64,000 nt of DNA, taken from assembly GCA_964019425.1 (NCBI GenBank), contig OZ025806.1, forward strand, positions 553,374 to 617,373, given 5' to 3'. Both the position numbers and the translations under genes were made by a program. This DNA is from Flectonema sp. DT1601. Lineage: Eukaryota; Euglenozoa; Diplonemea; Diplonemida; Diplonemidae. This document shows positions 1 to 9,662 of this stretch, one piece after another. Every line of letters begins with the position of its first letter. Position 1 is the stretch's first letter. The notes under the pieces are model-generated. The model ran no database searches, had not been told where the DNA came from, and saw only the letters and a list, made by a program, of their open reading frames with translations.

Positions 1-249
1 TAAAATATAAGTTTGTTTGTTTTTTTTGATATTTTTTTTTTCCTCAGCAGCTGAATAGAATCTCCATCAGAGTTTTCCTCAGCCTCGTCTTTCGGATCCC
101 AACAAGTTTACTTTGCTTCAAATCCTTTTCAAATAAATCGGATTTGTTATGAGAAGGATGACATGCGATGTGAATCTTACATCAGGTAAATGCTTTGAAG
201 AATTTACTAATTTTGTTTTCTTATAACCATTAACCTAATTCATTCATGA

Positions 250-2847
250 CTAACCAAATGAAGGACTAGCGCTCATCGTCATTCTTCCAGATCCTCTCTT
301 TCCAGCAAGAGGATTTAAATCCAACGGCATTGGACGACCATAGTTACCTAACTTACGACGTAAGTGTTTCTTCTCTTGTGGTTTCATGGGTTTGTAAAGC
401 ATAGAAGAACGAACACCATTTCCAATATACTTTCTGTTAGCACCCATCGTACTCTTAAGTAACCTTGCTGGTGATGACTGACGCCTATTAAATTTACCCG
501 TACCACCAGTACTTGCTTGGTGAGCGAAGGAGTACTGAAACTGTAAGCGATTCAGAATTCTTTTGGGGATCTGGGCGTGTTTTGATCTGCCCATGATGCC
601 GCTGTTTTTTTTTTTTTTTTTGTAATGATTAATGAAAACAGAAAACAATAACAAAAAAAAAACAAGTTAAAATTAATTCATACTTAGGATCTGGTCTCTT
701 TTGAAGCGATCTCGTAGCAGTAACTCTTTGTAACTTTAGAAGTTCTTTTTTCGATGCAAATCCTCTCCATTGAGCAACGTGCCATTTTCTGTCTAAAGTT
801 TCTTGCCTCTGCTTCCACCATTTTTCTAACGTAGGTTTTTGAAGCTCCGCATCCTGACCGATATTTTCCAACTCTTTTCTCTTCGCAAGACGACTTTCTA
901 AGAGTCTGCAAAACTGTCTCTCTATGGAATTGCTTTTCTGTTTTTTTTTTTTTTTTTTTGAATTATTATTTGCTATTTTAGTTTGACGACGGATACAAAT
1001 TATAAAAAAACAAGAAAACACACCACAACTAAACTCTGCACCATTCCACGTCGACCCATTCTCCCAGTACGACCTGCACGTAGAAGGTACTCAGCAGGGT
1101 ATTTTGGAAGATCAAAATTGATAACCTGATCGACAGGGAAATCTAAACCTCTAGAGGCTATGTCTGTTGTGATTAGAATGTTGCATTCTCCGCTTGCCCA
1201 TTTTTCAAATTCAGAAGTACGAGCATTATGAGAATTAGAACCAATAGTATTATGCATCATTGACACTCTGTAACCATCACGAGTCAATTGCCTAGCTACA
1301 CCGATACTTTGGGCTTTACTTTGGAAGAATATAATAACACGAGACCCTCGTAATGGACTTCTCTGTGGACATAATGGAGGAAGACCTGTGAAAGGACCAG
1401 CCGTAGCTTGTAAATGTCCCCAAGTCATGACTGGTGGTTGTGGTAATACGGGAACCATACAATCATTCGTTTGATTCACAATCGGAACTATTGATTGCTC
1501 GCCATCATAGTCATCCTCAACTCCTGGGAGGATAAGTGAAGGTGGAGCTGGTAACGCTTTCGGAGCAGCAACATCTTCTGAATAATCTTGTTTATAAAAT
1601 TGTCTTCCTTCAGTGTTCAGAAGTCTTCTATAAAGGGGTTCCCCGACCTCTTCACTTCCACCCCGCCATTCTTTTGATGCGACGAAGGACCCTTTTTGCA
1701 ATGGTCCATATTTACCAGATTCAAAGGTTATCGCATCTGGAAACCAGAAATTCATTTTATTATGCAAATCTTCCTTCTGGAATTTTGGATCCGGACGATT
1801 ACCATACGTCCCTAACAGACCTATTAGGGTTGAGTATTTATCTTTATTTGGTATTATGAGGAAATTGTGTGAAGTGTTCAGAGGTGATACATGAAATCCA
1901 TTCGGATCAACAATAGTGTTAACGTGAGGGATTAAATTATTTACACGCGACTCGTAACTCTGAGTCACAGCTGCGGATGCTAATAAAAATTGAACTTTAT
2001 GCCTACCAAGGTACGAGTCTCTCTCAAATTGTTTTTCAAGAAGAGGTATTAAATTAGAGTATAAGGATTCTGAATCGGTTTCTTTGGCTTTACTGTAGTG
2101 AGCACCTCCGAGGAGGAGGTCAGCCTCGTCGATCGCAAAATATTTAACATCAATGGGAATAACGTATCCCCTCTCACAAGCAAGTCTGTATGATGATGGA
2201 GTGCCTATAATGACGTCGAACTCACCTTTTTGAACGTAGTAACGATTTCCGTACAACTCTCGGACTTCGAATCCGGTTTCTCGACCAAATTTCGAAGCGA
2301 CGCTCCAAAGTTGGTGAACAAGTTCATTAGTTGGAGCCAACACAACAAACCTTGGTCGATTCTTTCTGAGTGTTACTCCTGCAGCTCTGTCTTTCATCAT
2401 CATATTAAAGACTGGGGTCATCATTGCTATTGTTTTACCTGTACCAGTTGCAGCACAAAGTCTTGTTGATTTACCTTCCAAAGCAACAGGTATTGATAGT
2501 TGTTGAATTGCAGATGGGGTTTCAACTTCCATTTCTTTTAACGCGACCATTACTTGAGGATGTAGTCCCATTCTCTCGAAAGACCTTACAGCATCTGGTT
2601 TAATACGTCCAGTCCTCGCTCTAACCGGCATTGAATGCTGCATTTCCATACTCCTCACAAGATGTCGTTTTCTCTCACTTCCATTATTTCTAAATATTTC
2701 CGGTTCTGGAACTTTTCCAAAATGCGAAAACGGTGTTGGAACTTTCGCAAAAGCATCTTTTATATTCCTAAGTTTTTCTTGTTGTTTCTCTTTAACAGCG
2801 AGAGTTGAAATCCATCTCTTTGTCACTCGAGCTTGTATGGATATCAT
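250..2847 (-). CDS. DEAD-box RNA helicase, three exons, possibly mitochondrial
   Basis: ATP-dependent RNA helicase. I assign three exons: 2847-1027, 937-684 and 601-250, joined in frame to about 808 residues. Exon 1 shows the Q-motif region, Walker A (AATGTGKT), a PTNELVHQ version of motif Ia, IDEADLLL (motif II), SAA in place of SAT (motif III), a long insert of roughly 170 residues between the RecA domains, then TTDIASRGLD and RAGRTGRMGRRG (motif VI). Exon 2 continues as the usual helicase C-terminal tail; exon 3 is very basic. The introns (about 90 and 82 nt) end in a long A-run plus CAG. The N-terminus (MISIQARVTKRWISTLA) is basic and hydroxylated with no acidic residues, like a mitochondrial presequence. 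An acceptor-like TTCAG lies 10 bases before the ATG. The family is certain; the exact first donor (1026 or 1029) and the location are inferred. Confidence 0.85.
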
Positions 2848-3160
2848 GTCGAGTGTACTGAAGGAGAAGATGTGTTTTTAGAAATCAAAATTATTTCACA
2901 AAAAAAAAAAAAAAATACACTCAAAGCTTCCTCACAACAACAGGTAAAAAAAAAATTACAATTTTTTTTTTTTTTTTTTTTTCCCCAATGTAGAAAAAAA
3001 TGCGCAAGCAGAAAATCTAAACAGATCGAAAGAAAGTTAGAAAGTTTAGAATGATAATGGTGGTGATTAACAAACAATAAGCCTGTTAAAACACCAACAA
3101 GAAGCCTCCTTAGCCTATCAATTTTCTTACAACTAGCGATAACAATCGCGGTTCAGCATA
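2848..3160. other. Intergenic spacer, 5' region of the helicase
   Basis: No gene is seen. On the minus strand a T-run and then CTTCAG lead into the helicase start, as expected for a splice acceptor (cis or trans). Several A and T runs of 10-20 bases fill the rest. Confidence 0.6.
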
Positions 3161-4072
3161 TTATTTTTTCGTTTTCTTCTCGGCCGTTTTTTTCTTCTTA
3201 ATGACCGGAACTTCTTCGGAAACTGTATCCTCGTCGGATGATGAAGATGCCGCGCGTTTCGCTTTACTCCTCGATGCTTTCTTTGCAGGTTTGTCTTTGT
3301 TTTCTTTTACAACCTTTCCTCCTTTGCGACCAGCGGAAAGGTAGAAAACCTTACCTTGGCCTTCAATGTGTTGAGCCTCAAGAGACTTGCATCGGGGGAT
3401 GAACTTAGGAACTGAGGTTTTTGAATCAACGAGATCGACGATAATGTTTTCCAGAACTTCTAAAGTATTTGTGTCTTGCGCTCCCTCAAAGTCCTCAACG
3501 ATGATAGCGTTCTTTGGGTTCAAACGAACACATTCAGGAGTATTCTCAATAATGAGTACTTTATCTAAGGAACGACCTAACTGTCTCAGGTCCTTGGTAT
3601 AGTCTTCTTCATCAAACCAATTCTTGTTTCTCGTTATTAAATGTTTGATGATTCCCGCAGGTGATTTTCCCCAAATTTCTTTTTCAATCTCAGCGAGGAC
3701 GGCTTTCCCGTAGTCTCTGACACCCGCTGTCCAAAGAGCGACCTCCGTGAGTTTACCAACGGTACGGAGGAGTCGTTTTGCATGTGGTCGTAAAAATAGA
3801 GGTCCGTCTCTTGCGTATACGATTGTCTCATCCAAGTCAAACACAACTAATAAAGGTTCCTCAGTCCCTTCTTCTGGTCGTGGTATTAATGTACTGGTCC
3901 CTCTCTTTAACATCGTTGGGAGTCTTTTCATTAATGCGGTATCCTTTCCTCTTCCGTAATCTTTTACGAAACTTTTACCTCGGAGTTCCTTTCCCTTTAA
4001 ATTCTCATTGGATTCATCGGAAGAGTCTGAAGAACCTTGAGTTGATACTGGTGATTGAAGTTTCTTTGGCAT
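3161..4072 (-). CDS. FCP1/SCP-like HAD phosphatase
   Basis: A 303-residue protein of the FCP1/SCP/Tim50 branch of the HAD superfamily. The signature DLDET (VVFDLDETIVYARDG, about residues 75-90) holds the nucleophile and general acid Asp. LRPHAKRLLRTV, LWTAGVRDY (motif II region) and a later LIIENTPECVRLNPKNAIIVEDFEG (motif III) follow, which is the order known for CTD phosphatases. The last 45 residues are rich in Lys, Ser and Asp (KKASRSKAKRAASSSSDED, then KKKKTAEKKTKK), so a nuclear signal is likely and a Tim50-type mitochondrial role less so. No transmembrane segment is evident. A single exon; TTAG lies about 17 bases before the ATG. The substrate (RNA polymerase II CTD or another phosphoprotein) cannot be told from sequence. 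Confidence 0.8.
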   Translation of the reverse strand: MPKKLQSPVSTQGSSDSSDESNENLKGKELRGKSFVKDYGRGKDTALMKRLPTMLKRGTSTLIPRPEEGTEEPLLVVFDLDETIVYARDGPLFLRPHAKRLLRTVGKLTEVALWTAGVRDYGKAVLAEIEKEIWGKSPAGIIKHLITRNKNWFDEEDYTKDLRQLGRSLDKVLIIENTPECVRLNPKNAIIVEDFEGAQDTNTLEVLENIIVDLVDSKTSVPKFIPRCKSLEAQHIEGQGKVFYLSAGRKGGKVVKENKDKPAKKASRSKAKRAASSSSDEDTVSEEVPVIKKKKTAEKKTKK

Positions 4073-4724
4073 CCTTGTATTGTATTTTCTAAGTTGTTAT
4101 TAAGAAATTATTAGAAATCAATAAAATGACCTGAACACCGATCAAGAGTTGACCACCATCATAGTTGAGTTGTTTTTTCTGATTTGAATAAAGAAAAGAC
4201 AGCGAAAGAGAGAGAAAGGGGGAAGATATCCATTGCAACAGCTATTAGACGGGAATCATGTTTTTTTTTGTTTTTTTTTGTTTGTTTTTTTTCATTCTCT
4301 TTTTTTTTTTTTTTCCAGAATTCGGTTTTCCTTTTACAAAACACCTTTTTTTTCGACATCGGAGAATGATGAACCACCTTCTCCCTTTTAAAGATAGCGA
4401 ACAGGATTGAGCGAAGCAGCTATCAACACAGTCAGACTGAAGGTTAACAGGGTGCGAGTCATGAGGCTCATAGTTCCCTGCTGCACAACTCTTTTTTTTT
4501 TTTTTTTTTTTTTTTTTCAAAAAAAAAAAAAGAAGAGAAAACAGAGATCGAAACACGCGTACCACCTTCCTCACACACATCAAAAGAATCATCGAAAAAA
4601 AAGAACGAAAAAAAAAAAAAATAACAAATTGTTATTACACTCGAGAAACTACACAGACAAATAAAAAACCAATACAGGAATTATGTGTCTTTTGGTAAGA
4701 ATGTCACAATTGGATTTTTACTTC
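4073..4724. other. Intergenic, homopolymer-rich
   Basis: No gene is supported. Long T and A runs (4,260-4,320; 4,490-4,530; 4,605-4,620) create Phe- and Lys-rich reading frames without other content. This stretch would hold the 3' region of the V-ATPase gene and the 5' region of the phosphatase gene. Confidence 0.5.
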
Positions 4725-5010
4725 CTAGTTCGAAGTAACGCTTCTCTCAGGGGTGATTAGAGGATTCATCTGTGCCATGTAAACAGTGGCCCAACTCAAC
4801 CAACAACAGAACGCTGCAGTAGCCATAAGTACTCTTACCAACGCTGTTTTTTTTTTTTTTTTTTTTTTTTGAAGAGGGTATTTTTTTTTTTACATTCAAC
4901 ATTAAAAAAAACATACCGGTGTGCTTACCTGCCCACAAACCAGAGGTACTAGTGCCAATAAACCCAAGCACTAAATAGATTATCGTACCAATTAACAGCG
5001 TTTGAGACAT
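4725..5010 (-). CDS. V-type ATPase subunit e, two exons
   Basis: Small membrane subunit of the V0 proton channel sector, needed for V-ATPase assembly on acidic organelles (ATP6V0E/Vma9 family). Exon 1 is 5010-4929 and exon 2 is 4843-4725; joined they give a 66-residue protein, close to the family's usual 70-80. Residues 1-27 form the first hydrophobic helix ([19 protein letters not shown]). Exon 2 gives the second helix, with [20 protein letters not shown] matching the family's W-x-x-x-x-x-QL/MxPLxxP ending, and RSVTSN at the C-terminus. The 85-nt intron starts GTAAGC and ends in a run of 20 or more A plus CAG. Without splicing the second helix is out of frame, so the intron is well supported. 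Confidence in the family is high because both helices and the NPL motif are present. Confidence 0.85.
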
Positions 5011-5252
5011 TTTATTAAATTAGTTAAAAGACTTCAACGGAAACGCTGTTATGATGTAAATAAGAAAAAGTAAACACAAATCAGGGTCATTAGAGATTTA
5101 CGTACATTCTTGCAGACTGTGTAAGAAGTAATTACCGAAATATTATAACAAATAGCGACAATGTCAAAACATAAGGCGGTGCTCATATATGTAATTTGTG
5201 AAGTAGTTAGCTCGCTACTTGTGTACTCAAATTCGCCCGCCCCGACTGCAAT

Positions 5253-5978
5253 TTACTTTTTCTTTCCCCCGTCAGTCTGTGCTCGAACTTGGTTCTGCCA
5301 CTCTTGTTCTTGTCTAGCACGATTCCAATCATCTTCTTCTTGCTGAAGTTTTTTTTGGACTTCCTTTTGCTCTTCGAGTTTTGCTTCTAACGTTCGCTCC
5401 ATTCGTTTTAAGGCCGAGCGACAAGTACCAGATGATTTCTCAGCCTCTAAGTGTTCCTTGAGCGGGACAAGTTGAGAACGGAAGGTGTCGAGTTGATCCT
5501 CAGCAACAAGACGCTGATGACGAATTGAAATCGCTTTTGAGAACATTTCCGAACAGATACCTGGAGGGCATTGAAGGTCAGTGGAGTCGTCATCGAAACC
5601 ACCTTTTTCAAGGAGGTCTGATTCTTGTTTTGTTTTCGGTGATTTTATTATTTCTAACAACACTCTAATAATTGTTTCTGCTGCTTCCACATGCAGCTCT
5701 CTCAGTGCCTTTGAACAACCCTGAGAATCTTCAGAATCACCTGTCACGGCTCTTCTTAACTTGATTGGTCCTTTTCTTTTTATCTCTTCCAGTGGAGACA
5801 TATGTTCTTCAAGTTTTTTAGCTTCTTGAGTCTTCTTCATGTTGTCCTCAAGCCGTTCGGTGTATTGAATAATCTTTTCTCTGGAGTCAATTATCTCTGC
5901 TTTTAGTGACTGGGCATCAATGTCAGTCTGCGTCTTTGGTCTTTCTTCAGTATCATTGGCTTTCTTCTTGGGAGGCAT
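5253..5978 (-). CDS. Hypothetical coiled-coil protein
   Basis: A 241-residue protein with no family I recognise. It starts MPPKKKAND and ends DGGKKK, with two charged helical stretches: residues about 25-70 (Lys/Glu-rich, likely coiled coil) and about 150-230 (QLVPLKEHLEAEKSS, then ERTLEAKLEEQKEVQKKLQ). A middle block contains ALRELHVEAAETIIRVLLEIIKS and a Cys-Pro-Pro-Gly segment. No signal peptide or membrane segment is seen. An acceptor-like CCGACAG lies 6 bases before the ATG, so this is probably the true start. It sits between the V-ATPase e gene and a small exon-like piece on the same strand. The composition suggests a cytoskeletal or scaffold role, but that is only a guess. Confidence 0.65.
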   Translation of the reverse strand: MPPKKKANDTEERPKTQTDIDAQSLKAEIIDSREKIIQYTERLEDNMKKTQEAKKLEEHMSPLEEIKRKGPIKLRRAVTGDSEDSQGCSKALRELHVEAAETIIRVLLEIIKSPKTKQESDLLEKGGFDDDSTDLQCPPGICSEMFSKAISIRHQRLVAEDQLDTFRSQLVPLKEHLEAEKSSGTCRSALKRMERTLEAKLEEQKEVQKKLQQEEDDWNRARQEQEWQNQVRAQTDGGKKK

Positions 5979-6026
5979 TACAACCTGTCGGAAGTATAAA
6001 TAAATTATTGAACATCACTGACGTAC

Positions 6027-6110
6027 CAAATCCAGAAGTCAGTTGAAAGACGGTCAACAAGAACCACAGCTCTTCAAGGAATCCCAATACGTGTGGAGGT
6101 TTTCCAATTC
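6027..6110 (-). other. Exon-like segment, gene unknown
   Basis: On the minus strand a pyrimidine-rich stretch and TTAACAG precede an 84-nt open segment that ends at GGTACGT, a fair donor. It would encode GIGKPPHVLGFLEELWFLLT and a further hydrophobic tail, so it may come from a small membrane protein. The next acceptor downstream (CCGACAG, about 5,989) leads into the coiled-coil gene but not in its frame. I could not find the first exon, so this is only a candidate. Confidence 0.3.
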
Positions 6111-6237
6111 CTGTTAAGAAGAACAAAGAAAAAGGTGATGACAAGATTTTTTTATGTTTTATTTTTCTTTTTTGCAAAAAAAGAAAAAAAGAAGAAGAAG
6201 AAAAAAAACACATCAACTGAAGTTAGTGTAAATTGCT

Positions 6238-6823
6238 ACGTAATAACAAATAGGAAGGGTCGTAAAAAAAAAAAAAAAAAAAAAATACGTAAAATGAAAT
6301 AACAAGAGGCGGGAAGCTGTAAAACTTCGAGAACTGCGGAAAAAACTGTTCGCAACCGAAAACAAGCCAATTAGACTAAGAGTGTTGATGCTACGCTGAC
6401 ACAATTTTTCTTTCGCTCGTAAACATGTCTTTGAGATGAAAAGAAAAGGAAAAAAGAAAATAGATATATCGCCATTGCATATTGTATCAGTCACACAATG
6501 GTAAGACGTAACTGGCCTTTTTTTTTTTTTTTTTTTTTTTTTCGTTACTAAGTATAACAAATAGGAAGGGCCCGTAAAAAAAAAGTTCCGAGAGAAACCG
6601 TAAAAATGAAATAACAAGAGGCGGAAAGCTGTAAAACTTCAATAGCTGCGGGAAAACTGTTCGCAACGGAAAACAAGCCTCTAAAGTAAAGGTGTTGGCG
6701 TTACGCTGACACAGTTTCTCTTTTGCTTGTAAAAAATGTCCTTGATGAAAAGAAAAGGAAAGAAAATAGATATATCGCCATTGCATTTTGTATCAGTCAC
6801 ACAATGGTAAGACTGGCCTTTTT
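6238..6823. repeat. Tandem duplication, about 290-bp unit, two copies
   Basis: Two imperfect copies in direct order, about 6,238-6,523 and 6,545-6,823. Both carry ATAACAAATAGGAAGGG, AACAAGAGGCGG, CTGTAAAACTTC, CTGTTCGCAAC, ACGCTGACACA, TAGATATATCGCCATTGCAT and CAGTCACACAATGGTAAGAC in the same order, and each ends in a long T-run. They differ by scattered substitutions and indels, so the duplication is not recent. No coding potential is seen. Confidence 0.85.
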
Positions 6824-7034
6824 TTTTTTTTTTTTTTTTCTTTTTTTTTTTTTTTTTATAACTAGAGCAAAGAAAGTCAAAAAAAAAAAAAAAAAAAAAC
6901 TTGACCTTATTGTTTGCCTAAAACAAACTCTGATATGTTACATAAAACTACTTTCTTTTAAAAAAGCAGAATCTACAAGTTAAATAAATAAAATGTTAAG
7001 ATCGCAAGTGAAGAGATACTAATAGTGATTTTCA

Positions 7035-8261
7035 TCACGTCACTTTCTCACCTTCCCAAAGATTTCCGAGAGTCAACATAAACGATTTAATCGCCTCCTT
7101 CTGAGCTGTTTTTGTATTGTACTCTGAACAGGTAGATAAATTCGGAAACGTTCTTATTGTTATACAAACTTCGACCTTTGGATCTTTAAAATAATGGATA
7201 GGAAATCTACAACCACCTTTACAAAGGTTCCTGCCTGAGTAATATTTTACAGTGCTGTGTTGGGTTAGGACTCGATTATTCTTTTCTAATTTTATTGATA
7301 TCAATGCGTGAGTTGATCGTTGTTGAGAAACAACAACCCAAGCTTCATTATACATCCCGTGAGTGGCTATTGGAAGAAGTGAGATTCTCCAATTTAGTCC
7401 GCCGGTTTGAAAAATTGGAAACTGAGAAGATGTGGATTTTTTTGAATGGCGAAGCAATTCTGTTGCCGGTACGACAGCTGTTCCATCCCATTCTGAAGAT
7501 CCAGAAAGATGATTGACTCTTGTCTTCGATAGGGGATGACAGTTGTGTAAAAGACGAATCTCAAGCTCGATCAAAATCTCAGAACCAAGCGACAACGAAG
7601 TCTCTCCAACACTCGACTGTGATGATGAATAGCAATACGACCAACAAGTACCTTCTGGAACAAAATGTTTAACAAAGTTTGTACCAATCATCGACATGGA
7701 TATGAAGAGATACTGAAACTGACCCTCAACTGATACAGTAACAGTACCCATTCCTGGTAACGTTGTTGACTTCGATGATCCTTGTTGAGTTGGTGATGAA
7801 CTTATAATCGAATACGGATAATGGTTTACTTTGTATGTGGTACTTCCTATTGATATGATTCTCGAAATTTCAGATCCACGTGAGAATTGTTTACATGACT
7901 TCCAAGGTATTCTTAACGACACAATGAGTCCTCTCGATGAACGTTTTAAAACCCTGACATCTCTTTCAGCTTTATAGTTAAAAAATGTTTCCTTCCAAGA
8001 AGATGGTTTTTTCACATTTGAGAGAAGTCTATCCGTGTATTTGTAATCTTCTTGTTGAGACTCTTCATAAGGACCTCTAAGACCCCGCGGACATACACAC
8101 CATCCTTCTGTCTTGGTCTTTTTCTGATATAATTTACACCAAGTTCGATGCCACGCTATTAGCGTATTTAAACTTTTGCTGGTTTCTTCAATTCGAAGGA
8201 TGTCGTGTTCGTTTAAATAGTTAAATACCTCGCTGTGGAGATCTGTTCCCAACCTCAACAT
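7035..8261 (-). CDS. F-box domain protein
   Basis: A 408-residue protein. Residues about 7-50 (LHSEVFNYLNEHDILRIEET, then SLNTLIAWHRTWCKLYQKK) follow the F-box pattern: a hydrophobic first helix, a D-I-L-R central turn, and a closing W-x-x-L-Y. F-box proteins usually bridge substrates to a Skp1-cullin ubiquitin ligase. The remaining 350 residues are Ser/Thr-rich beta-like sequence with no domain I can name; it contains a Cys cluster near the C-terminus (LCKGGCRFPIHYF) and ends GEKVT. TTTCTCAG lies 8 bases before the ATG, which supports the start. A single exon. It shares the F-box-like N-terminus with the gene at 19.7-21.1 kb but nothing else obvious. The substrate is unknown. Confidence 0.65.
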   Translation of the reverse strand: MLRLGTDLHSEVFNYLNEHDILRIEETSKSLNTLIAWHRTWCKLYQKKTKTEGWCVCPRGLRGPYEESQQEDYKYTDRLLSNVKKPSSWKETFFNYKAERDVRVLKRSSRGLIVSLRIPWKSCKQFSRGSEISRIISIGSTTYKVNHYPYSIISSSPTQQGSSKSTTLPGMGTVTVSVEGQFQYLFISMSMIGTNFVKHFVPEGTCWSYCYSSSQSSVGETSLSLGSEILIELEIRLLHNCHPLSKTRVNHLSGSSEWDGTAVVPATELLRHSKKSTSSQFPIFQTGGLNWRISLLPIATHGMYNEAWVVVSQQRSTHALISIKLEKNNRVLTQHSTVKYYSGRNLCKGGCRFPIHYFKDPKVEVCITIRTFPNLSTCSEYNTKTAQKEAIKSFMLTLGNLWEGEKVT

Positions 8262-8680
8262 GTTGCATCTGAGAAAGAGAATTGATTCTTGAAAAATAGG
8301 AAGCCACGCTATGCTGAAGACAGGTCACGATAAGTAGTCTTCACACGACCTTGTGAATGTAATACAACAATTGAGTCTATGGGTGTCCTGATGATGGAGG
8401 AAAAGGATTGTAATGTACACTGAACACACTCCGTGGGATAATTAAAAAAAAAGGATTCACAAAATAACAATCTAAAAACTAATTATTAAAAACAATAAAT
8501 AACTTACAGCTTCTACATCAACACACTTAGTAGTGATGACACAATTAAAGAAATAAAACTAGTTTGATGTCGTTCAGGTACATGAGTCTGACTAGACCTT
8601 GCCCCTAGTGGGATCAATAGGGACTGTCGGAACCTTCATTAATCAGGAACGAGAGTGTGGGGGATCGATACGATCCCAAT
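8262..8680. other. Intergenic between the F-box gene and an 89-bp repeat
   Basis: No gene is seen. Near 8,575 a short piece (CAGGTACATGAGTCTGAC) matches the inside of the downstream 89-bp repeat, so it may be a decayed outlying copy. Confidence 0.5.
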
Positions 8681-8870
8681 TCTTATATTTATTGATCACA
8701 ACCAACAGAGTGCTTACAATAGTCTTTCAGGTACATGAGTCTGACCTGTAGGAGTTGACTGATCCCAATTCTTATATTTATTGATCACAACCAACAGAGT
8801 GCTTACAATAGTCTTTCAGGTACATGAGTCTGACCTGTAGGAGTTGACTGATCCCAATTCTTATATTTAT
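8681..8870. repeat. 89-bp tandem repeat overlapping a gene's 3' end
   Basis: A unit starting TCTTATATTTATTGATCA recurs at 8,681 and 8,770 with almost no change; a third, partial start is at 8,859. The period is 89 bp. The last unit forms the final codons and stop of the minus-strand gene at 8,803-9,321, so the upstream copies are duplicated gene 3' ends. Confidence 0.9.
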
Positions 8871-9321
8871 CAATCAGTGTTGTGATGGTTGGACGTATGT
8901 CATTTTGTTTATTTTGAAGTTGGTTTTCAAGTTCTCTATTTCTATCAGCTTGAGTATCAACACGAGATCGTAGAACTCCCAAGTGAGTCATCGCTTCGTT
9001 CAGTTCGATATTTACTTTAGCGAATTGATCCGTTGTGAGAGCAGGTTGAGTTAATGATTTTCTAATGTAAACCTGAAGAATTGTCATGTTTTCACGTCCA
9101 CAAAGACAACCTAATTCAAAAGGACTCTTCCCCAAGTCAACAACAACACCATTTCCAATTAGTTTCCAATCATTTGTTCCAAGTGAACCAGTGACTCGCT
9201 GCGCTATCTTATCTAATCTGTAGTTACTTGAAAGACTCAGTGATAGAGGAGGTACTGGCATTCCATCGTCACAAGGAGGAAGGATCACGCTAAAAAAACA
9301 CTTTGAAGATGTCGGTTTCAT
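8803..9321 (-). CDS. Hypothetical protein with a helical C-terminus
   Basis: A 172-residue protein I do not recognise. The first 45 residues are low in charge with two Ser/Pro patches. Residues about 35-90 (LDKIAQRVTGSLGTNDWKLI, then SPFELGCLCGRENMTILQVYI) have the helix-turn spacing and central W of a death-like fold, but the match is too weak to call. Residues about 95-150 (NIELNEAMTHLGVLRSRVDT, then NRELENQLQNKQND) form a probable coiled coil. The last codons (DKYKNWDQSTPTGQTHVPER) lie in the 89-bp tandem repeat, so the C-terminus could have shifted when the repeat formed. The start has CAG about 36 bases upstream. Same strand and spacing as its neighbours, which supports a real gene. Confidence 0.5.
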   Translation of the reverse strand: MKPTSSKCFFSVILPPCDDGMPVPPLSLSLSSNYRLDKIAQRVTGSLGTNDWKLIGNGVVVDLGKSPFELGCLCGRENMTILQVYIRKSLTQPALTTDQFAKVNIELNEAMTHLGVLRSRVDTQADRNRELENQLQNKQNDIRPTITTLIDKYKNWDQSTPTGQTHVPERLL

Positions 9322-9662
9322 TACTTTGGAGAGGGGGGGTAAAAATATTAACTGAAATTAAACGATATTACTGTTAGTTAGTCAGAAAAATAGAAATAGT
9401 TTTGAGGAGTTTGTTGCTCACTTCACAATTGTGTTTACCTGAAATAAAAAATTAAAACATTTTTTTTTTTTTAGTACCATCGATCCCACCGCCTTCACAA
9501 ATAAAAACATAACAAAAATATCCAATACAATACAAATGGTGGGGGTGCTTTTACGGCACTCATTTGGGTTTTTTTTTTTTTTTTTTTTTTGTTGGGGTGT
9601 GTGTGATCAGAGATCCCACGTCGCACACAACAGGTAGTTTACTAAAAGTCTGTTTATAATTT
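9322..9662. other. Intergenic spacer
   Basis: No gene is seen. T-runs at about 9,460 and 9,570-9,590 stand before the downstream gene's start and in the 3' flank of the repeat-protein gene. Confidence 0.5.

Noticed and set aside
1536-3959. Plus-strand frames opposite the helicase and phosphatase genes
   Set aside because: They are antisense shadows; the minus-strand frames carry all conserved motifs.
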